From: Casuarius casuarius
Lineage: Eukaryota; Chordata; Aves; Casuariiformes; Casuariidae
NCBI GenBank assembly: GCA_003342895.1
Contig: PTFA01000303.1
Coordinates: forward strand, 702,435-766,434
DNA: 64,000 nucleotides
Reading direction: 5' to 3'
The notes beneath the pieces were generated by a model. That model was not told where the DNA came from. It saw nothing but the letters and a program-made list of their open reading frames with translations, and did no database searches. How positions within the stretch are numbered: position 1 is the stretch's first letter; every line of letters starts with the position of its first letter. Shown here in pieces: positions 1-11,450 of the stretch. The position numbers and the translations under genes are program-made.

Positions 1-74
1 TTGCTTGCCTTGCAGATAACACGATGCTCTTGAAGCAATGGTCAAATATAGAGAACAAAGTCCGGGGTTTCTAT

Positions 75-905
75 ACAGCACCGGGCCAGAACAGAGGTCC
101 ATCTAGCTCCATGTCCATCTTCCCCATGCCACACACAACTTTCTTGGCCCTGTTTGCTCTTTCAGTTTTGTCTTTTTCAGATCAAGGTGTCCTGATCTTT
201 TGAGGTCCTATTGCTACGAAAGGTACTCTGTAACCCGCTCCCTTTCATGTCTTTCCTTGTAGCTGCTGGCCTGAGACACAAACACCAGCACTACACACAG
301 NGTTCAAGATGTGGGTGCACCATAGATGTATCCAGCAGCATAATGATAGGCTCGGTTTTATTCTCCGTTTTTCTCTCTGTAATTCCTAACATTCCCCTTG
401 GCGTTGTGATTGCTGCTGACATTTTCAGAAACAGTCTGCAATGCCTCTACAATCTCCTTCCAGAGAGGTAATAGCTCATTTAGACCTTGTCACTGGAGGT
501 ATAGCTACAGTTGATTTTTCTCCATGCGCAGCTACCAACGAGTTTCCTCTGCCATTACATCATGTAGCCATCGGTATGCTGCAGTCCTGCACTTCTTCAC
601 AGGCAGCTTTTGTTAGCACCATCCGGAATAATTCTGTGCCCTTGCAAATTTTGTTATCTATCTGCTCCCTTTTCCAGATCATTCGTGGATGTGTTGAACA
701 CCACCAGCCATATCATGGGTGCCTTGAGGACTTCACATGTAATCCTCCCTCATAGTGAAAAGGGATCGTTTTTTCTCCTCACACCTTGTTTGAGGGGGCT
801 GTTTGTCCACAACAGCACCTTTCTCCTATCCCATAGCAACTATGTTTTCAAAAGCCTTTTGTGAGGGCTTTGGAAAAGCAGCTCGGCACCTAATAAGCTC
901 TTAAT
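75..905 (-). mobile_element. CR1-type LINE, decayed copy with RT remnants
   Basis: Read on the minus strand, this segment follows the CR1 ORF2 reverse-transcriptase region and then CR1 3' sequence. Bases 701 down to 675 encode VFNTSTNDL, matching the conserved LFNIFINDL-type RT block. About 25-50 bases further on, the FADD catalytic block reads as FARA, so both active-site aspartates are lost. Downstream (about 620 to 300) the order of phrases follows the CR1 RT tail. Bases 81-116 resemble the reverse complement of the CR1 3' phrase for 'dominated by ctagatggacc'. The distance from RT block to 3' end is shorter than expected, which suggests an internal deletion or two neighbouring insertions. 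The plus-strand reading frames at 211-864 are antisense to this element. It is not coding today. Family assignment is from recalled consensus, not alignment. Confidence 0.85.
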
Positions 906-3600
906 GTTCTGAGCTTATCCAGANACTGCTTTACGCCAGGACCATGAGCAATCAAATTAAACCCTTTCTTNTCCTCTCAGTACATGTGTAAACTTGCTTT
1001 CTGTCTCTTGCTCCCCTTCATGTCTAGCAAAGGCACATCTTACTCTATTCTCACATTTGGGGTCTGATCCTACTACATCTAAAGTCATTAGGTAAAGCTC
1101 CCTCATGTATTAGCTTTCAACCCATTCTCCTTACCCACTAGGTCGGCCNCCAGAGGCACCTGGATTTCGCACACCACTGCAACACGAGAGGACAGCAGAA
1201 GCTTCTACTACACCTGAACCACTTATACACTCTAGTAGGATCCACCAGACACGCACTGGCTGGGAACCTCTGTAAGGACTGAGACATCAGCTAGAAGGTG
1301 TAGGAGGCCCACCAACCCTCCCTCACCAGGACTGCTGTGATTACAAACAGGCTTTTCTAAGGGGGTCCATGGAGGCTGAGGGCCAAATTTACAAAAGGGC
1401 TTAAAAGCAAGATGCATCGCTTCTCACTTAACCTGCCTACATGTCAAATGTCCAGAAGACTCATCTGGAGTCCCACTACAACCTGTGGAGAGAGACCAAC
1501 CCTCTGGAGGCTGACTGAACTCTTCAGACAGGACAAGGTGGCCTAGGAAGTCCTGTCATTCTCCACCAATTCCACNAGAAGCCCAGCCAGCCAGCTCAGC
1601 TTAGGAACCACCCTGAAGAGGTGATGTGAGGACAGAAAACCCCACTGCCCATGGAAGTTACAAAAGAACCTAAGGACCCACTTTCATAATTTAAAACTAG
1701 ATGTCCAGCTGCACAGGCAGATGCCTAAACATACTTTTAAATCCAGCTAACAAATGGGCTCTGGACCCAAACCAGCTGAGTGCTCTGGACGGTATCAGGA
1801 CAAAAGAGCTGACAGAGACTCTCCATACTCATGCAGCATGCTGGAGAACTTGGCTCCCACCAAGGCCTTTTAGCAGAGGTGCCTTCCACTAGGGAGGAAG
1901 GAGAGGTGGGTGATGAAGCAAACACCTCCGACAAGCTTTGTACAGTGAGAGTTAGCACTGCTGATTAGTAACAACAGAGGGCTTAAGAGACAGCTGGGCT
2001 GCTGCACCCCTTCTGCCATTAGCTAGCCAGCCTTGTGAGACATCCCAATTAAGTGAGGCCTTATCCACACTTAGGACTTCCTTCTTCAGATATTGGACTT
2101 ACCCTGCACGGAAGTAGCCATGCCAGCTTCTTCTTCCTGTCNGATGGAAGGAGCACTGCCCAGCCATCTCTCAATCCAGTGCCATCAGCACTGGGTAGAG
2201 AGGTTAGAGGTTATATTCCCTCTCCAACCCAATTTGATGTTGCTTTAACAATTAGAAGGATGGTAAAACAAAACCCTTTACTGTCTATTGTTAAACTTTA
2301 CTGTCTAATGTTTTAATAAAGAGTCAAGCTTTTCCTCCGACTATTAAATCAGCAGTAAAGCAGGATAGAGACTGGTTTACGAGATTCTATCTGCATCACT
2401 AAATACAAATAACATTCAAATGTGAGGTCTTGGCAGCTGAGAACAACTACTCCCAGTTGCATGGCTTCCTGCCCACTTCAAGGGCTGGATCTGCTGCTGG
2501 TTTGGAATAGGTACAACTCATCCTGCCTCATGGGAGACGAGTATAGGGGAAGACTTCTCAAGGGCCCTTCTGACCCAATTCTCCATTGACATCTGTATCC
2601 CTGGAAAGAAGTTACTACCGACGTCATGGTCATACAGACTGTAACCGTTGGGTTTGCCAATGGTTACCCAGTAGCAGAAGATTCTTGCTCTGCAGAAGAC
2701 TCTCTGTGCTCTGTAACACCAAAGTTGCCACTACTCAGTGGATTTGAGTGCCATATAATTAGGCAATGTCTAAAGAAGCTTAAACCCTTTGCTGTCTTTG
2801 GGATGATTTGTGTTTATTTAATAGCATTAACACCCTTTAATCTTGGTTTTCCCAAGAACCCCGTCTCCTGCTCTGCAGCTGTTGGCAGTGTGAATCTGAG
2901 CACATGCAGACCTGGTGGTCTGCTCCATTCATTCTCCATAGCACTAACTTCTAAACACATTCCAAAAAGCCTATCTGCCACTTTTGTTCCGAAGGTAATA
3001 ATGATGACCCAACCCATCCCTGAAGTAATTTTTAATAGATCATAGTTGTTCCATCAACTTTGATTACTAGAAGTGAGGTTTTATCTCCGGTGGAGCAGGG
3101 GGGGCTCTATCTGCAATAGATACTAGGTTTCCAGCTTACTACCATTTGTGGGCTGTTCCAACCGTTTGTCCAGCCATAAAATTATTAGCACATTATCCCT
3201 GGGCAACGACTTGTAATTTTCTCTTTTTATTGCTCAATAAACAGTTAGGAACGCAACCCCCCAGAGCGAGAACAGAGACTAACTTACTACTTACACATAC
3301 ATAACCAATGTAGCAAAGAGAGAAGGTACAGAAATACAGAAAAACAATCAAAAAAGAAAGGAGGCTATTTTGTAAGACTGTTGTTAATGGAAGGAAGATG
3401 TGGTATAGGATATTTGCAGAGAATGGGGGAAAAGAGACAGAGGTTTGAGAAGTCCTATAGGAGAGGAAAGGGTTGCTGGAATAAATTTCCCATGATAATA
3501 GTTCTCACAGCACAAGCTTTGGTTTTCCATACTTCAGTCTCAAATGCTAATACTCCCAAGTGAACATGCCTGGATGTCTAAAGAGCCTTGGGAAAGGAGA
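906..3600. other. Intergenic or intronic sequence, no gene seen
   Basis: No open frame here has a recognisable domain, and all are under about 140 codons and interrupted. Around 1,370-1,420 and 1,715-1,755 there are short phrases that resemble dispersed sauropsid repeats, too degraded to classify. Isolated N bases occur at several places (for example 924, 971, 1149, 2142). A short A-rich tract lies at 3,600-3,609. Confidence 0.5.
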
Positions 3601-3635
3601 AAAAAAAAGAAAAATAACAATTAGTTGACACAGTA

Positions 3636-3684
3636 TAGCTATAATTGTTCCAGCTATATTATAGCTATATATTTCCAGCTACAG
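3636..3684. repeat. Imperfect tandem duplication, about 26-bp period
   Basis: Two adjacent copies share the frame tagctata...ttccagctat/c. The first runs 3636-3659 and the second 3662-3684. The unit is AT-rich with repeated AGCTAT words. The copies differ by a few substitutions and a small indel. Confidence 0.6.
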
Positions 3685-3689
3685 CTGGG

Positions 3690-4415
3690 AAAAAGGACTT
3701 TTGAAGAGAGCATGGAGAAAGGGGCTGTTTTAAATGAAAAAAATCAGTTTATGGAGATTGAAAACTCATCCCAAATCCAAGTCTAATTTAATTCCAAATA
3801 GCTTGGATGCTTTCTTTCCATTCACAAGCTTGTTAAACTCCCAAATATATACACACATATATAATTTTACATTTTCAAAACAGATCTATTCCACTTTTTG
3901 TTTCAACATGACATTTCTATTTCAAAGTTGACCTATTTTGAGGAGTAAGAAAATTAGTTGAATTCCCCAAAATTGAAATGCTTCACTGTGGGTTGAATAA
4001 AATATTGGGTTGGTTAATTTTTTCTTTCTCCAAAAAAGCACACTCCTCACTGGGGGCTACCAGAACCGATTTTATTTATTCTTTTGAAGTCCAGTTCAGC
4101 CATGAAACAGAAAAAAAAAAAACCCCAACCCTACACATTTTGCAAGCAATGATTTCTAGCCTAGTTTCACATTTCAAATTAAGAGACCTAATCTATGCCA
4201 TGGATTTGGGATATAGGAATGTGAAGTGTCAGTCTGGATTGATAAATTGAATACTGAGTTTTGTCTATAAGGAAGGTTTGCTGGGGCAATACCTCCTGGA
4301 AAAGAACTAGCCACAGCCTGCTCTGTCCTGTTTGACACGGATTTCTCCCGATATCCACCACCGTAGTTTGCTGGCAGCTTTGGAAATGAAAGCAAGCTGA
4401 GACTTTTTATCGCAT
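3690..4415. other. AT-rich sequence, no gene seen
   Basis: An AT-rich stretch with an alternating TATA/CACA tract near 3,845-3,866 and an A12-type run near 4,111-4,122. Open frames are short and AT-driven. No repeat family recognised. Confidence 0.5.
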
Positions 4416-4419
4416 GCCA

Positions 4420-4720
4420 GCGATATCAGCCTGGCAGACCAATCTCTGGATGAATTCACTAAAAGTCAAGCAGCAGCTTTTAGGAGTCATTCTTCAAATG
4501 TTTTGAACATTTCCCCTGCCAGTATTTGATTGAAGAGATTTTTAATTGACGTAAGACACCTTAAACTAGAGCTGCTGCTGCTGGTGTGCGGGGAAAGAAA
4601 AATCTCATAATGGTCTTCAAAGCCAAAGACATACATTAAAGCACCCTTGCAAAATTATGTGTTTCAGTTCTGCTGAGGCTTATTAATTAGGATATCTTAT
4701 TTTTGCAAACAGTGGCAATA
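4420..4720. promoter_or_regulatory. Candidate non-coding regulatory block
   Basis: Non-repetitive sequence containing several homeodomain-type cores (tttaattgacgtaag near 4,541-4,555 and ttattaattagga near 4,680-4,692), a CRE-like half-site (tgacgtaa) and a GCTGCTGCTGCTG run at about 4,570-4,582. This composition is typical of vertebrate conserved non-coding elements, but conservation is not shown by this sequence alone. Confidence 0.25.
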
Positions 4721-5222
4721 ATTCTGATACATGAGAGTGAGTCCTTGACAAATTTGGGAATGGGACAGTCCAGGCAAGATGAGATGACAGCAGCTTTTCT
4801 TTCTGATGCAGGTTCTCTTCTCTTCTAAGCTATTCTGATGCCACCTTCCTAATCTGCAATGTTGTTGGGTGGGAGAAGAAAAAAAAAGATCACTTGGATT
4901 ACTATTTGCACATCTCAGAGCCTTTGCTTCAGGCTGCCTGGAGGCTCAGTTGGAAAACTCTGCACCAGTAACATGTTTCCTTGACAATACGGACGAGATT
5001 TTCTTTCTAAAGCTGGAACCCGAAAGCACAGATCATCTTTGCACCCCAGCCCCTGGAAACTGCTTCTCATTTGAAGAGTCGGTTTGCCAGAGTATGTGAT
5101 GGAGTGAGACCTGTGTAGCTTTCTGATAGCATAGCATGGAGCCCAACTTTCAAAAACTTTTCACAAAAGGTTGTGTTGGGACTGCTCAGTGCAATCAGTG
5201 CATGAACTGCTAATGTGGAACT

Positions 5223-5245
5223 CGTGATTGCTTGTAGCAATCACG
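5223..5245. repeat. Perfect 10-bp inverted repeat, 3-base loop
   Basis: Arms cgtgattgct and agcaatcacg are exact reverse complements, separated by tgt. The hairpin is compact but isolated, with no T-run after it and no flanking RNA gene recognised. Confidence 0.8.
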
Positions 5246-5485
5246 GGGTCTGAAAACACAGCAGGATTCAAAGGAAGATCAGCCACTCACACAAGGTAAC
5301 AAGGACATCTTAAAATGAGCAGCTATTGAACTGGGATTGGGAGCTAATTTATCCCAAGGGAAGNTTATTTGTTAACTGTCTCTTGAAGAGTCTCTGATAG
5401 AGCTGAAGGAAGGGTGATAATTCCTTTTCACAACAGCCCCCAAAGATTATTCATTCTACTCAGGAATGAAAATTAAAGCCTCTTG
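5246..5485. other. Unique sequence, no gene seen
   Basis: No recognisable coding frame, repeat or RNA gene. One isolated N at 5,364. Confidence 0.45.
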
Positions 5486-5489
5486 AAAG

Positions 5490-5640
5490 AGAGGAACAGG
5501 GACTACAGTCAAAAGCGCAGATGCTTCAGGTTCAAATCCCTGTTGCCTGAGTGAGAGTAGAGGTTCTTCAGCCTCAGAGACCAGGACTTGACATCTCCAT
5601 GCAATTACTCTCACTGCCCAGCTCTTGAGCATCCACAACT
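5490..5640 (+). mobile_element. Possible tRNA-derived SINE fragment
   Basis: Bases 5,530-5,540 (ggttcaaatcc) closely match a tRNA B-box, the internal RNA polymerase III promoter found in tRNA-derived SINEs such as MIR. Preceding sequence (agcgcagatgcttcagg) is in the place a tRNA-related body would occupy. The A-box is not clear and the downstream SINE body is not convincingly alignable, so this may be coincidence. Confidence 0.3.
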
Positions 5641-6840
5641 GCTATACGGATGTGTCAGATATCTGTCACTGACACTAACCCACCATGGTTAAGTGCCTGC
5701 ATTGCTACCCCCAAAGTGTCTTCAGCCAAAAAGTGGAGATTTGAGAGTCAAAAGAGCCTATTTAAGCAAAAATGTTCCTACTGAATCCTCTGAGTAACAC
5801 CACCGGCTGACCATGATCAAAGCTAAGATATAGGATTGACAGTGTCTGCATCTCTCTTTAAGGTGTGATCCTCAAAATAAAGACAAGGTTATCCATCACC
5901 CTTACCTCTGCACCCAATAACCCATGCACAACTTTGGCATAATGACACCAAGCAACAGTCACCAGAAGCATTGCTGTGTGCCAGTGGNGCCAGCCCCAAA
6001 ATCCCAGAAAAACTTTGATACCACCAGGCAAGACATCAGACTGGGTGGCAGCAGAGAGTCATGTCAGGGGCAAAGGGGATTTTTACCACATCTCATGTGT
6101 AGATTGCATTGCCTGTTCCCCAACATTTAGGCAAGTGCACATCTATACGTGAACCCGTCACTTGTTTCTATAACCAGTCATATCACCGATCACTTGCTAG
6201 GCTTACCCATTGGCTGGCTGGTTTCTGAAGCCAGAGAGTTCACAGATATGTTAAACCTATTTTTTTTTGTCCATATTTTTTTCACTATTTCCTAGTACTT
6301 CTCTTCCTTTACCAGGCCGTCTGTCTGGGCCACACCTTCAGGCACTTGAATGGACACAGTGTGCTTCTATGCAGACACTATCTCACTGTCTTGTAGAGAA
6401 GAGTTTTCTTTAAGCCCTCGGTAAACCAGAGAACACAGTGAAGGTGCTGGAATGGGTTATGTCCCCTAAAAGATCAAGGATGTGAGACCAAGATAGAGAG
6501 GTTAAATTTGAGCAGCCAGTTCTGATGGCTACAAAAAAAATCAGAAGTTTGTGATTAAAAAGCAGAGTTATTTCTTCCTCATTGGAAGTCAGGCAGGTCA
6601 TGTTCCTCACCCAAACTCCCAACTCCATTTGGATCTAGAAATAGCTGGGCAACCATTTTCATCAGTCCATGAATGCCCTACCAAATGGCAACCGTTTAAC
6701 CTCCTCAAATCTCAGGTGAGCTGATCACAGCTCTGCGAAAGGGACAAAGACCTAAGTGGGAAGAGTGCTGTACTAGGAGTCACTGCTAGGAGGCATCAGG
6801 CCCCAGAGCTCTGCTCCAGAGACATCAAGTGATTCTGAAA
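5641..6840. other. Unique sequence with a doubtful SINE trace
   Basis: No coding gene seen. Around 6,755-6,850 the order of phrases (ctaggagtcac, gctctgctcc, aagtgattctgaaa) faintly resembles a MIR SINE body, too degraded to call. An isolated N lies at 5,988. Confidence 0.4.
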
Positions 6841-6899
6841 CTGAGCAAAGACAAAAATGAGGTTTAGACCACAGCAATAAAAAAAATCAAAAACAGAGG

Positions 6900-6927
6900 A
6901 AAAAAAAAAAAAAAAAAAAAAAAAAAA
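6900..6927 (+). repeat. Poly(A) run of 28 bases
   Basis: An uninterrupted A28 tract, preceded 19 bases upstream by AATAAA (6876-6881). Similar short words flank the tract (aaagacaaaaatgag from 6848 and aaagacaaatgaag from 6925). It is either a retrocopy tail or an expanded A-tract. Confidence 0.85.
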
Positions 6928-6930
6928 GAC

Positions 6931-7200
6931 AAATGAAGTTGAAATTCGGCCTTGTTTGTTTTAATGTTTGGAATGTTTTCAAGTTGATTTATGCCCCCTG
7001 CTTCAATCTATTTCTCTCTCTTCATCTCTCTCTCTCTTCCCTCTCTCTTTCTCTTTTTTTAAACAGAAAAAATATATATATTTGGGAGTTAATTGGATTT
7101 CCAGGCTTCGCAGCCAGACACTGTAATTGATCTCTGAAGAGATGGATTTGTTGGTTAGCTGGGCATGAATTTGACAACCTGAGAGGGAAGAAAAATTTCA
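6931..7200. promoter_or_regulatory. Candidate regulatory block around a pyrimidine microsatellite
   Basis: A CT-rich microsatellite (7,011-7,060) is embedded in non-repetitive AT-rich sequence with homeodomain-type words (gttaattgga near 7,087 and gtaattgatc near 7,122). A paired inverted word, gatctctgaagagatg, lies near 7,128. The composition is enhancer-like only; conservation is unknown. Confidence 0.22.
7011..7060. repeat. CT-rich polypyrimidine microsatellite
   Basis: Nearly pure C/T for 50 bases, mostly CT dinucleotides ending in T7. It is followed by aaacag, so it mimics a 3' splice site by chance. Confidence 0.85.
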
Positions 7201-9625
7201 CGCTGTGCGCGCAGCAAAGGTGGGTCAGACCCAGGTCCTGCTGGCAGGACCCTCCCTGGCACTCGCCAGAGATGTGTCACAGCTGCTACCCAGGGAAAAC
7301 TTATCCCTCTCTCCTGACCTTGTCCTAAATTTCCAAGTTAACTAGTGAGTTTTACTTTGGGCCCCTTTGGGCCAGGAGATCTGGATCATCTGGGACAATC
7401 CTGTCATTTAGAGCTGTGTCTCAGAGGAAATNTTTTTGGCTNCTGTTTNGTCCAGGTTCTTTGAAGATACATANGGAAAAATGCCTGTTTGCCTCATCTA
7501 ACACATGGGATATTCATTGCCTTCCCATGCCCCCCTATTTTTGGCCTGCCTTGAAAGTCCCTGATTTCCAGAGCGTGCGTGCCTCATGTAAGACTCCCCC
7601 TGCACCTGCAGCTCCTGCCGCCCCATGCGTCTCCTCAAATAGTATTGTTCATCCTCCATCCTAGCCCAACCATCACCCCAAAACTGTCATCTACCTCTAC
7701 TGTCCCCAAAAGGCAGGTGCTATCTTAAAATCTCTTCTTAAGGTTCTTGNCACAGCAGGCTGGTTGCACCCCATTGCCCACACCCACATTTTCCGTCTGT
7801 GCTGGCAGTCCCTAGCCCAGGTGGCCTCTGGGCGTTCCCCACTGAACCAAGCTCGCACTATTGGGCGGGAGTAGAGCAAACCTTGGCCGTGCCTGATTCA
7901 TTCAGAACTTGTAGGAGAAGATGTGGGTCTGTGCTAACACACTAAAGGTGCAACAACTTCTCCCTAATGCAAGTTCCTCAACCCAAGCACATCCCTGCGT
8001 GTAGAAATCCCTGAAGTTTGGACTTGAACAAGCTTAAACCAGCAGAACCAGCTGCATAGGCAGAACCACAGAGACATCTCCCTGTTCCCACCAGACCTCT
8101 AGGAACAAGAGATGTGTTTCTCCTCTGCTAGATATGGGAAAGAAGTTTAAATTCTGGTATCATCTTCGCTACTCCAAGAGGCCTGATCCTGCCAGTCTGG
8201 ACAGAGCCACAGGGGAGGATGCTGTATCCCCAGGTACCTCACTAAAACCTGTCACAGTCCTCTGCTCTCTGCTGCCCATCTCAACAACAGATGGCAAGCA
8301 GCAGCTCTCGACAGACTACAGCACGCTCCAGCAGCTCCCAGGGGAATGCTGNTTAGCACATCTCTCTGCAGGTGTGCCCACATGGGAATGCCGTGCAAAA
8401 CGAGCACAGGAGCAGACTCAGAGCGCAACGGGTGTCTCTGCGGTTTAGCATTATCAGCCCCCAGAGCGCAGGAGAAAGGCATTTCTGGGAGCGTGTCGAC
8501 ACGGCAGCTACAGAAGCAACCCAGCTGGGCAGGGCGAGCACTGATTTCCCAGACACAACAGTCTTCTCTCATCACAGAGGGGCAGTCATCACTCCAACCT
8601 CTCGCCCTAGGCAGACAAGCCCCAGGCTACTGAAAAATCTCGGTTACCTGGGAAAGCACCACACCCCAGGGGAAAAGCTCTCTGCAAAGTTTGTCTCTTC
8701 AGCACAAGACTCTTCTTGGCTCATTTCACTTTTCATTGCATATTCACCAGAAATACCAGCCTGTAGGTCCACTGGTATGGTTCGGAAGAGCCAGGAAAGA
8801 TCCACAGTCTTTCCTGAGAGACACCTCCTTCTCCTTTGCGGTAGGTATCACACTCCCATTCATCCGCTGACTTGCCCAGGAGACGAAGACTTACAGTCCT
8901 TTCATCTGCCAGAGGTCGGAGAAGCCAAACATAACCTGAGCCAGTGCTAGCTGAGCGGTGCTGATGCTTGGCTGTTCAGAAGCAGCCCTAGCATAATTGA
9001 ACCCAGCTTTTCTGTGCTGCTGACACCACCTGGCACAGGCTCACAGGAGGAAACACTGGTTTTGCACAATGCATAATTAAACCGTGGAGCTAACTTCCAC
9101 AGGAAGCTGTTGTGGCCAAGAATTTGGGACATTGCAGAAAGGAAGCAGGCATGTCTACGGATAACAAGAATAGCCAGAGTTAAAACAGCTAAATTCNGAC
9201 ATGTATGCTGAAAGTGATGCTAATGCTGCAAGCGCGAGCAGATCTCACGCGGGGCAGATCTGCCTACTGCATTTTCGTACCTCCGTTTGCAACCTCTCTG
9301 AGAGCATAGGGAGTTACATGAACCCAATCCAGTTCCAGCAGTTCCCCTCTTCTAGCATTTGTAAAGCGCATGCCACAAATATCGTGCAGTCTTATTTCGC
9401 TGTTGTCTGGACTGGATATAAAACTCTGTAACAGGAGATTTCTGGAATTGCAACCCAAATTGATATGCGGGAAGATTGCTCTGTACAGGTGTAAGATATC
9501 ACTCACTCCCAAGCTTTACAACTGCTACAGACTGCGACTAGGAAGCAGCTCACAAATGGTCATGCAAAGGAAAACATCTGTTACAAACTAGCAGGTACAC
9601 AGATCATCTGCAAATTGCACAGCTT
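7201..9625. other. Unique sequence, no gene seen
   Basis: Contains a small palindrome at 7234-7251 (ggtcctgc tg gcaggacc) and a cluster of four N bases at 7432, 7442, 7449 and 7474. CpG is mildly raised at 8,380-8,515 and 9,225-9,290. Overlapping open frames at 8,134-8,950 on both strands, up to 192 codons, reflect moderate GC and few stops. None has a recognisable domain, signal peptide or repeat structure. Confidence 0.45.
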
Positions 9626-9629
9626 GTGC

Positions 9630-9765
9630 CGGATTTCCCCCTGCCTCGTTTAGCAGCTTCCACCGCTGCAACGCGGGAGGCGGCTGCTTGCAGAAGAGCC
9701 CTCCGCAGCACAGGGCTGGAGGCAACGGGGCTCTGTGCAGAATCTGGCCCGGCACCCGCCTGATG
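9630..9765. other. Small CpG-rich cluster
   Basis: About ten CpG dinucleotides in roughly 135 bases, including gcaacgcgggaggcggctgc near 9,667-9,686, in a window otherwise poor in CpG. It is too short for a classical CpG island. I see no core promoter motif or splice donor that would make it a gene start. Confidence 0.4.
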
Positions 9766-9802
9766 GATGTAGGTCATACCACACACACGTTACTTGACTT
9801 GG

Positions 9803-9851
9803 ATGGCCATCAGTCATCCATGATCATCCACATGGCCATCAATCATCCATG
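9803..9851. repeat. Short duplication, 29-bp period
   Basis: Two 20-base copies of atggccatca(g/a)tcatccatg at 9803-9822 and 9832-9851 differ at one position. They are separated by nine bases also made of atc/cca words. Confidence 0.75.
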
Positions 9852-10675
9852 CACCTTCACAGGAAGAGGGGAAACAAGGCAGAGCAGGTCTAATCCGGCC
9901 TCAGAAACCCCAGATGGCAGAGCTTGGAGGGTATTAAGTTCAGAAATCCAAGCAGGCTGTGTTTCCTCTGTTTTATTCCTGAAGCACTACTCTTTCCTGT
10001 TAGCTTTCTGGAGCAGGCCCAAGCGCTAAGTTATACTTTNTACAAGGCATACGGCCCCTTCCCCTTCCGAGCCAAGTCTCTCCTCAGGCAAACATACCTG
10101 CTTTCTCCTCGCGTTGACTCCTCGGGCTGGCGGCACACACGACTGCTGTTTTCCTCCACCTTGCACACAAAAGATTTCCTGATCTCAGCTGGACCTTTGC
10201 ATCTGTTTTGTGTTACGGGGCTTAGATCAGGAAACAGCAGGATTCTGTTTCCATCATACAGGATCTCTGGTTGATCTCCAGCCAGCCTCAGGACTCCACT
10301 GCAGTTCCCAGCATCACTGGCGAAGAGAAGAAAGGGAGGTTCCTCCTGCGCCTTGCGACAGGGCTCTCCCAACCACTGTTTGAAAGCACCCGTCCNTGTC
10401 AAATGACTCAAACGTCTCAGACTCAGCCCGCAGCTCTGGCTGTGTCTGATGCCTCTCCACCAGGATCACAGGCCGCTGGAGTCCTTCGCGGCCTTGCACA
10501 GCCTCTGCTCCCACCCACGGCATTCCTTCCCTCCTCCACCAGAGCGCCAAGCATTCAATTTTGCTTCTTCTTTTTTAAAAAATGATTTAGTAATATTTAT
10601 ATGATCTTTATTCCTTGAGCAATGCAAAGGGGAGGCGGGAGGAGATGACCCCTGTCTTAATCACTGACACTCACA
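9852..10675. other. Unique sequence, no gene seen
   Basis: Open frames of 104-126 codons occur on both strands at 9,924-10,585 but overlap each other and lack recognisable domains. An AT-rich patch with AATATTTATAT lies near 10,590. Confidence 0.4.
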
Positions 10676-10679
10676 CATT

Positions 10680-10865
10680 CCTGGAGCTCCTNCTCCCATC
10701 AAACACATCACGCTTTTGGCATGTGATTTATCATGTCAGAGGAGTTCACCACCTCTGGCATGGAGCAACAAGACTTATTAAGTCCTGGACACACACCTTG
10801 GCAATCAATGGGAATTTTAATGGTGACTTCCTTGAGAGAGGGATCAAACCTTTAAAACCCCATTG
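10680..10865. repeat. Possible unclassified sauropsid dispersed repeat
   Basis: Bases 10,800-10,860 (caatcaatgggaatttt, then tggtgacttcc) resemble a widely dispersed sauropsid motif of the type 'tcaatgggagttttgcc...gacttcaatggg'. The upstream part (10,680-10,795) is unique. Family name unknown to me, and the match is from memory. Confidence 0.35.
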
Positions 10866-10969
10866 CTGAAACAGATAGGAGTCCTGCATCTTGCAGGACC
10901 CCCCTGTAAACAAGAGGGCTCCATAAGCATCTGCAAGGGCTTTGAGGGGGCTAAGGGTCCCTGCGCACA

Positions 10970-11450
10970 GTCTGGTGAGACCATATGTGCTATGCAATCC
11001 TTGTCACGCAAAACTGAGGTCAGGGATGGTGAACTCGAACTGGAACTGGCTCAGGGGAAGGCTAGCTGGACCATCAGAGAAAAGCTGGCCTTTTGCAAGA
11101 GTCAACTAGAAGAGTTTGACTTGTTAGCCTAAGAAAATGAAGGTGAAGAGGTGATAAAATTGCTCTCTCTCCAGGTATCAGGAGGTTTAACTTGAAGGAA
11201 GTGAAAGTGCTATTTAAGGTGAAATGACAACATCAGCAAAAGGTCATAAACCATCCATGAATAAATTTAGGTGAGAAACCAGAATAAGGTTTCCCACTGT
11301 CCAAACAATTAGGGGAAAAGCCAGTGTAATATGAATTTTTTTCAGTCTAAGAAAAGGACTAGATGCTTCCCTGTCTACAACAGCAGAGAACTGGACTTGA
11401 TGGCTTGGAGATACCACCCAAGCCCATGTGGGGTTTTTTTGTTTTGTTTT
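10970..11450 (+). mobile_element. CR1-type LINE, 3' part, decayed
   Basis: Reading forward, the segment keeps the order of a CR1 3' region. It has ctggtgagaccatatgtg, then gaactggaactgg, ttgacttgttagcctaa, attgctctct, gctatttaaggtg, ataaaccatccatgaataaa, and finally gaactggacttgatggc as the 3' end phrase. Reading frame is lost throughout. It corresponds to the end of ORF2 and the 3' UTR, typical of 5'-truncated CR1 insertions. The usual short 3' tandem octamer is not preserved. Identification rests on recalled consensus phrases rather than an alignment. Confidence 0.85.

Noticed and set aside
211..864. Three overlapping plus-strand frames
   Set aside because: They are antisense to the minus-strand CR1 element.
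7011..7066. Possible 3' splice site (polypyrimidine tract then aaacag)
   Set aside because: The tract is a CT microsatellite, and no downstream coding or conserved exon can be seen.
8372..8950. 192-codon plus-strand open frame
   Set aside because: Overlaps several other open frames on both strands in a moderately GC-rich area, with no domain and no splice or promoter context.
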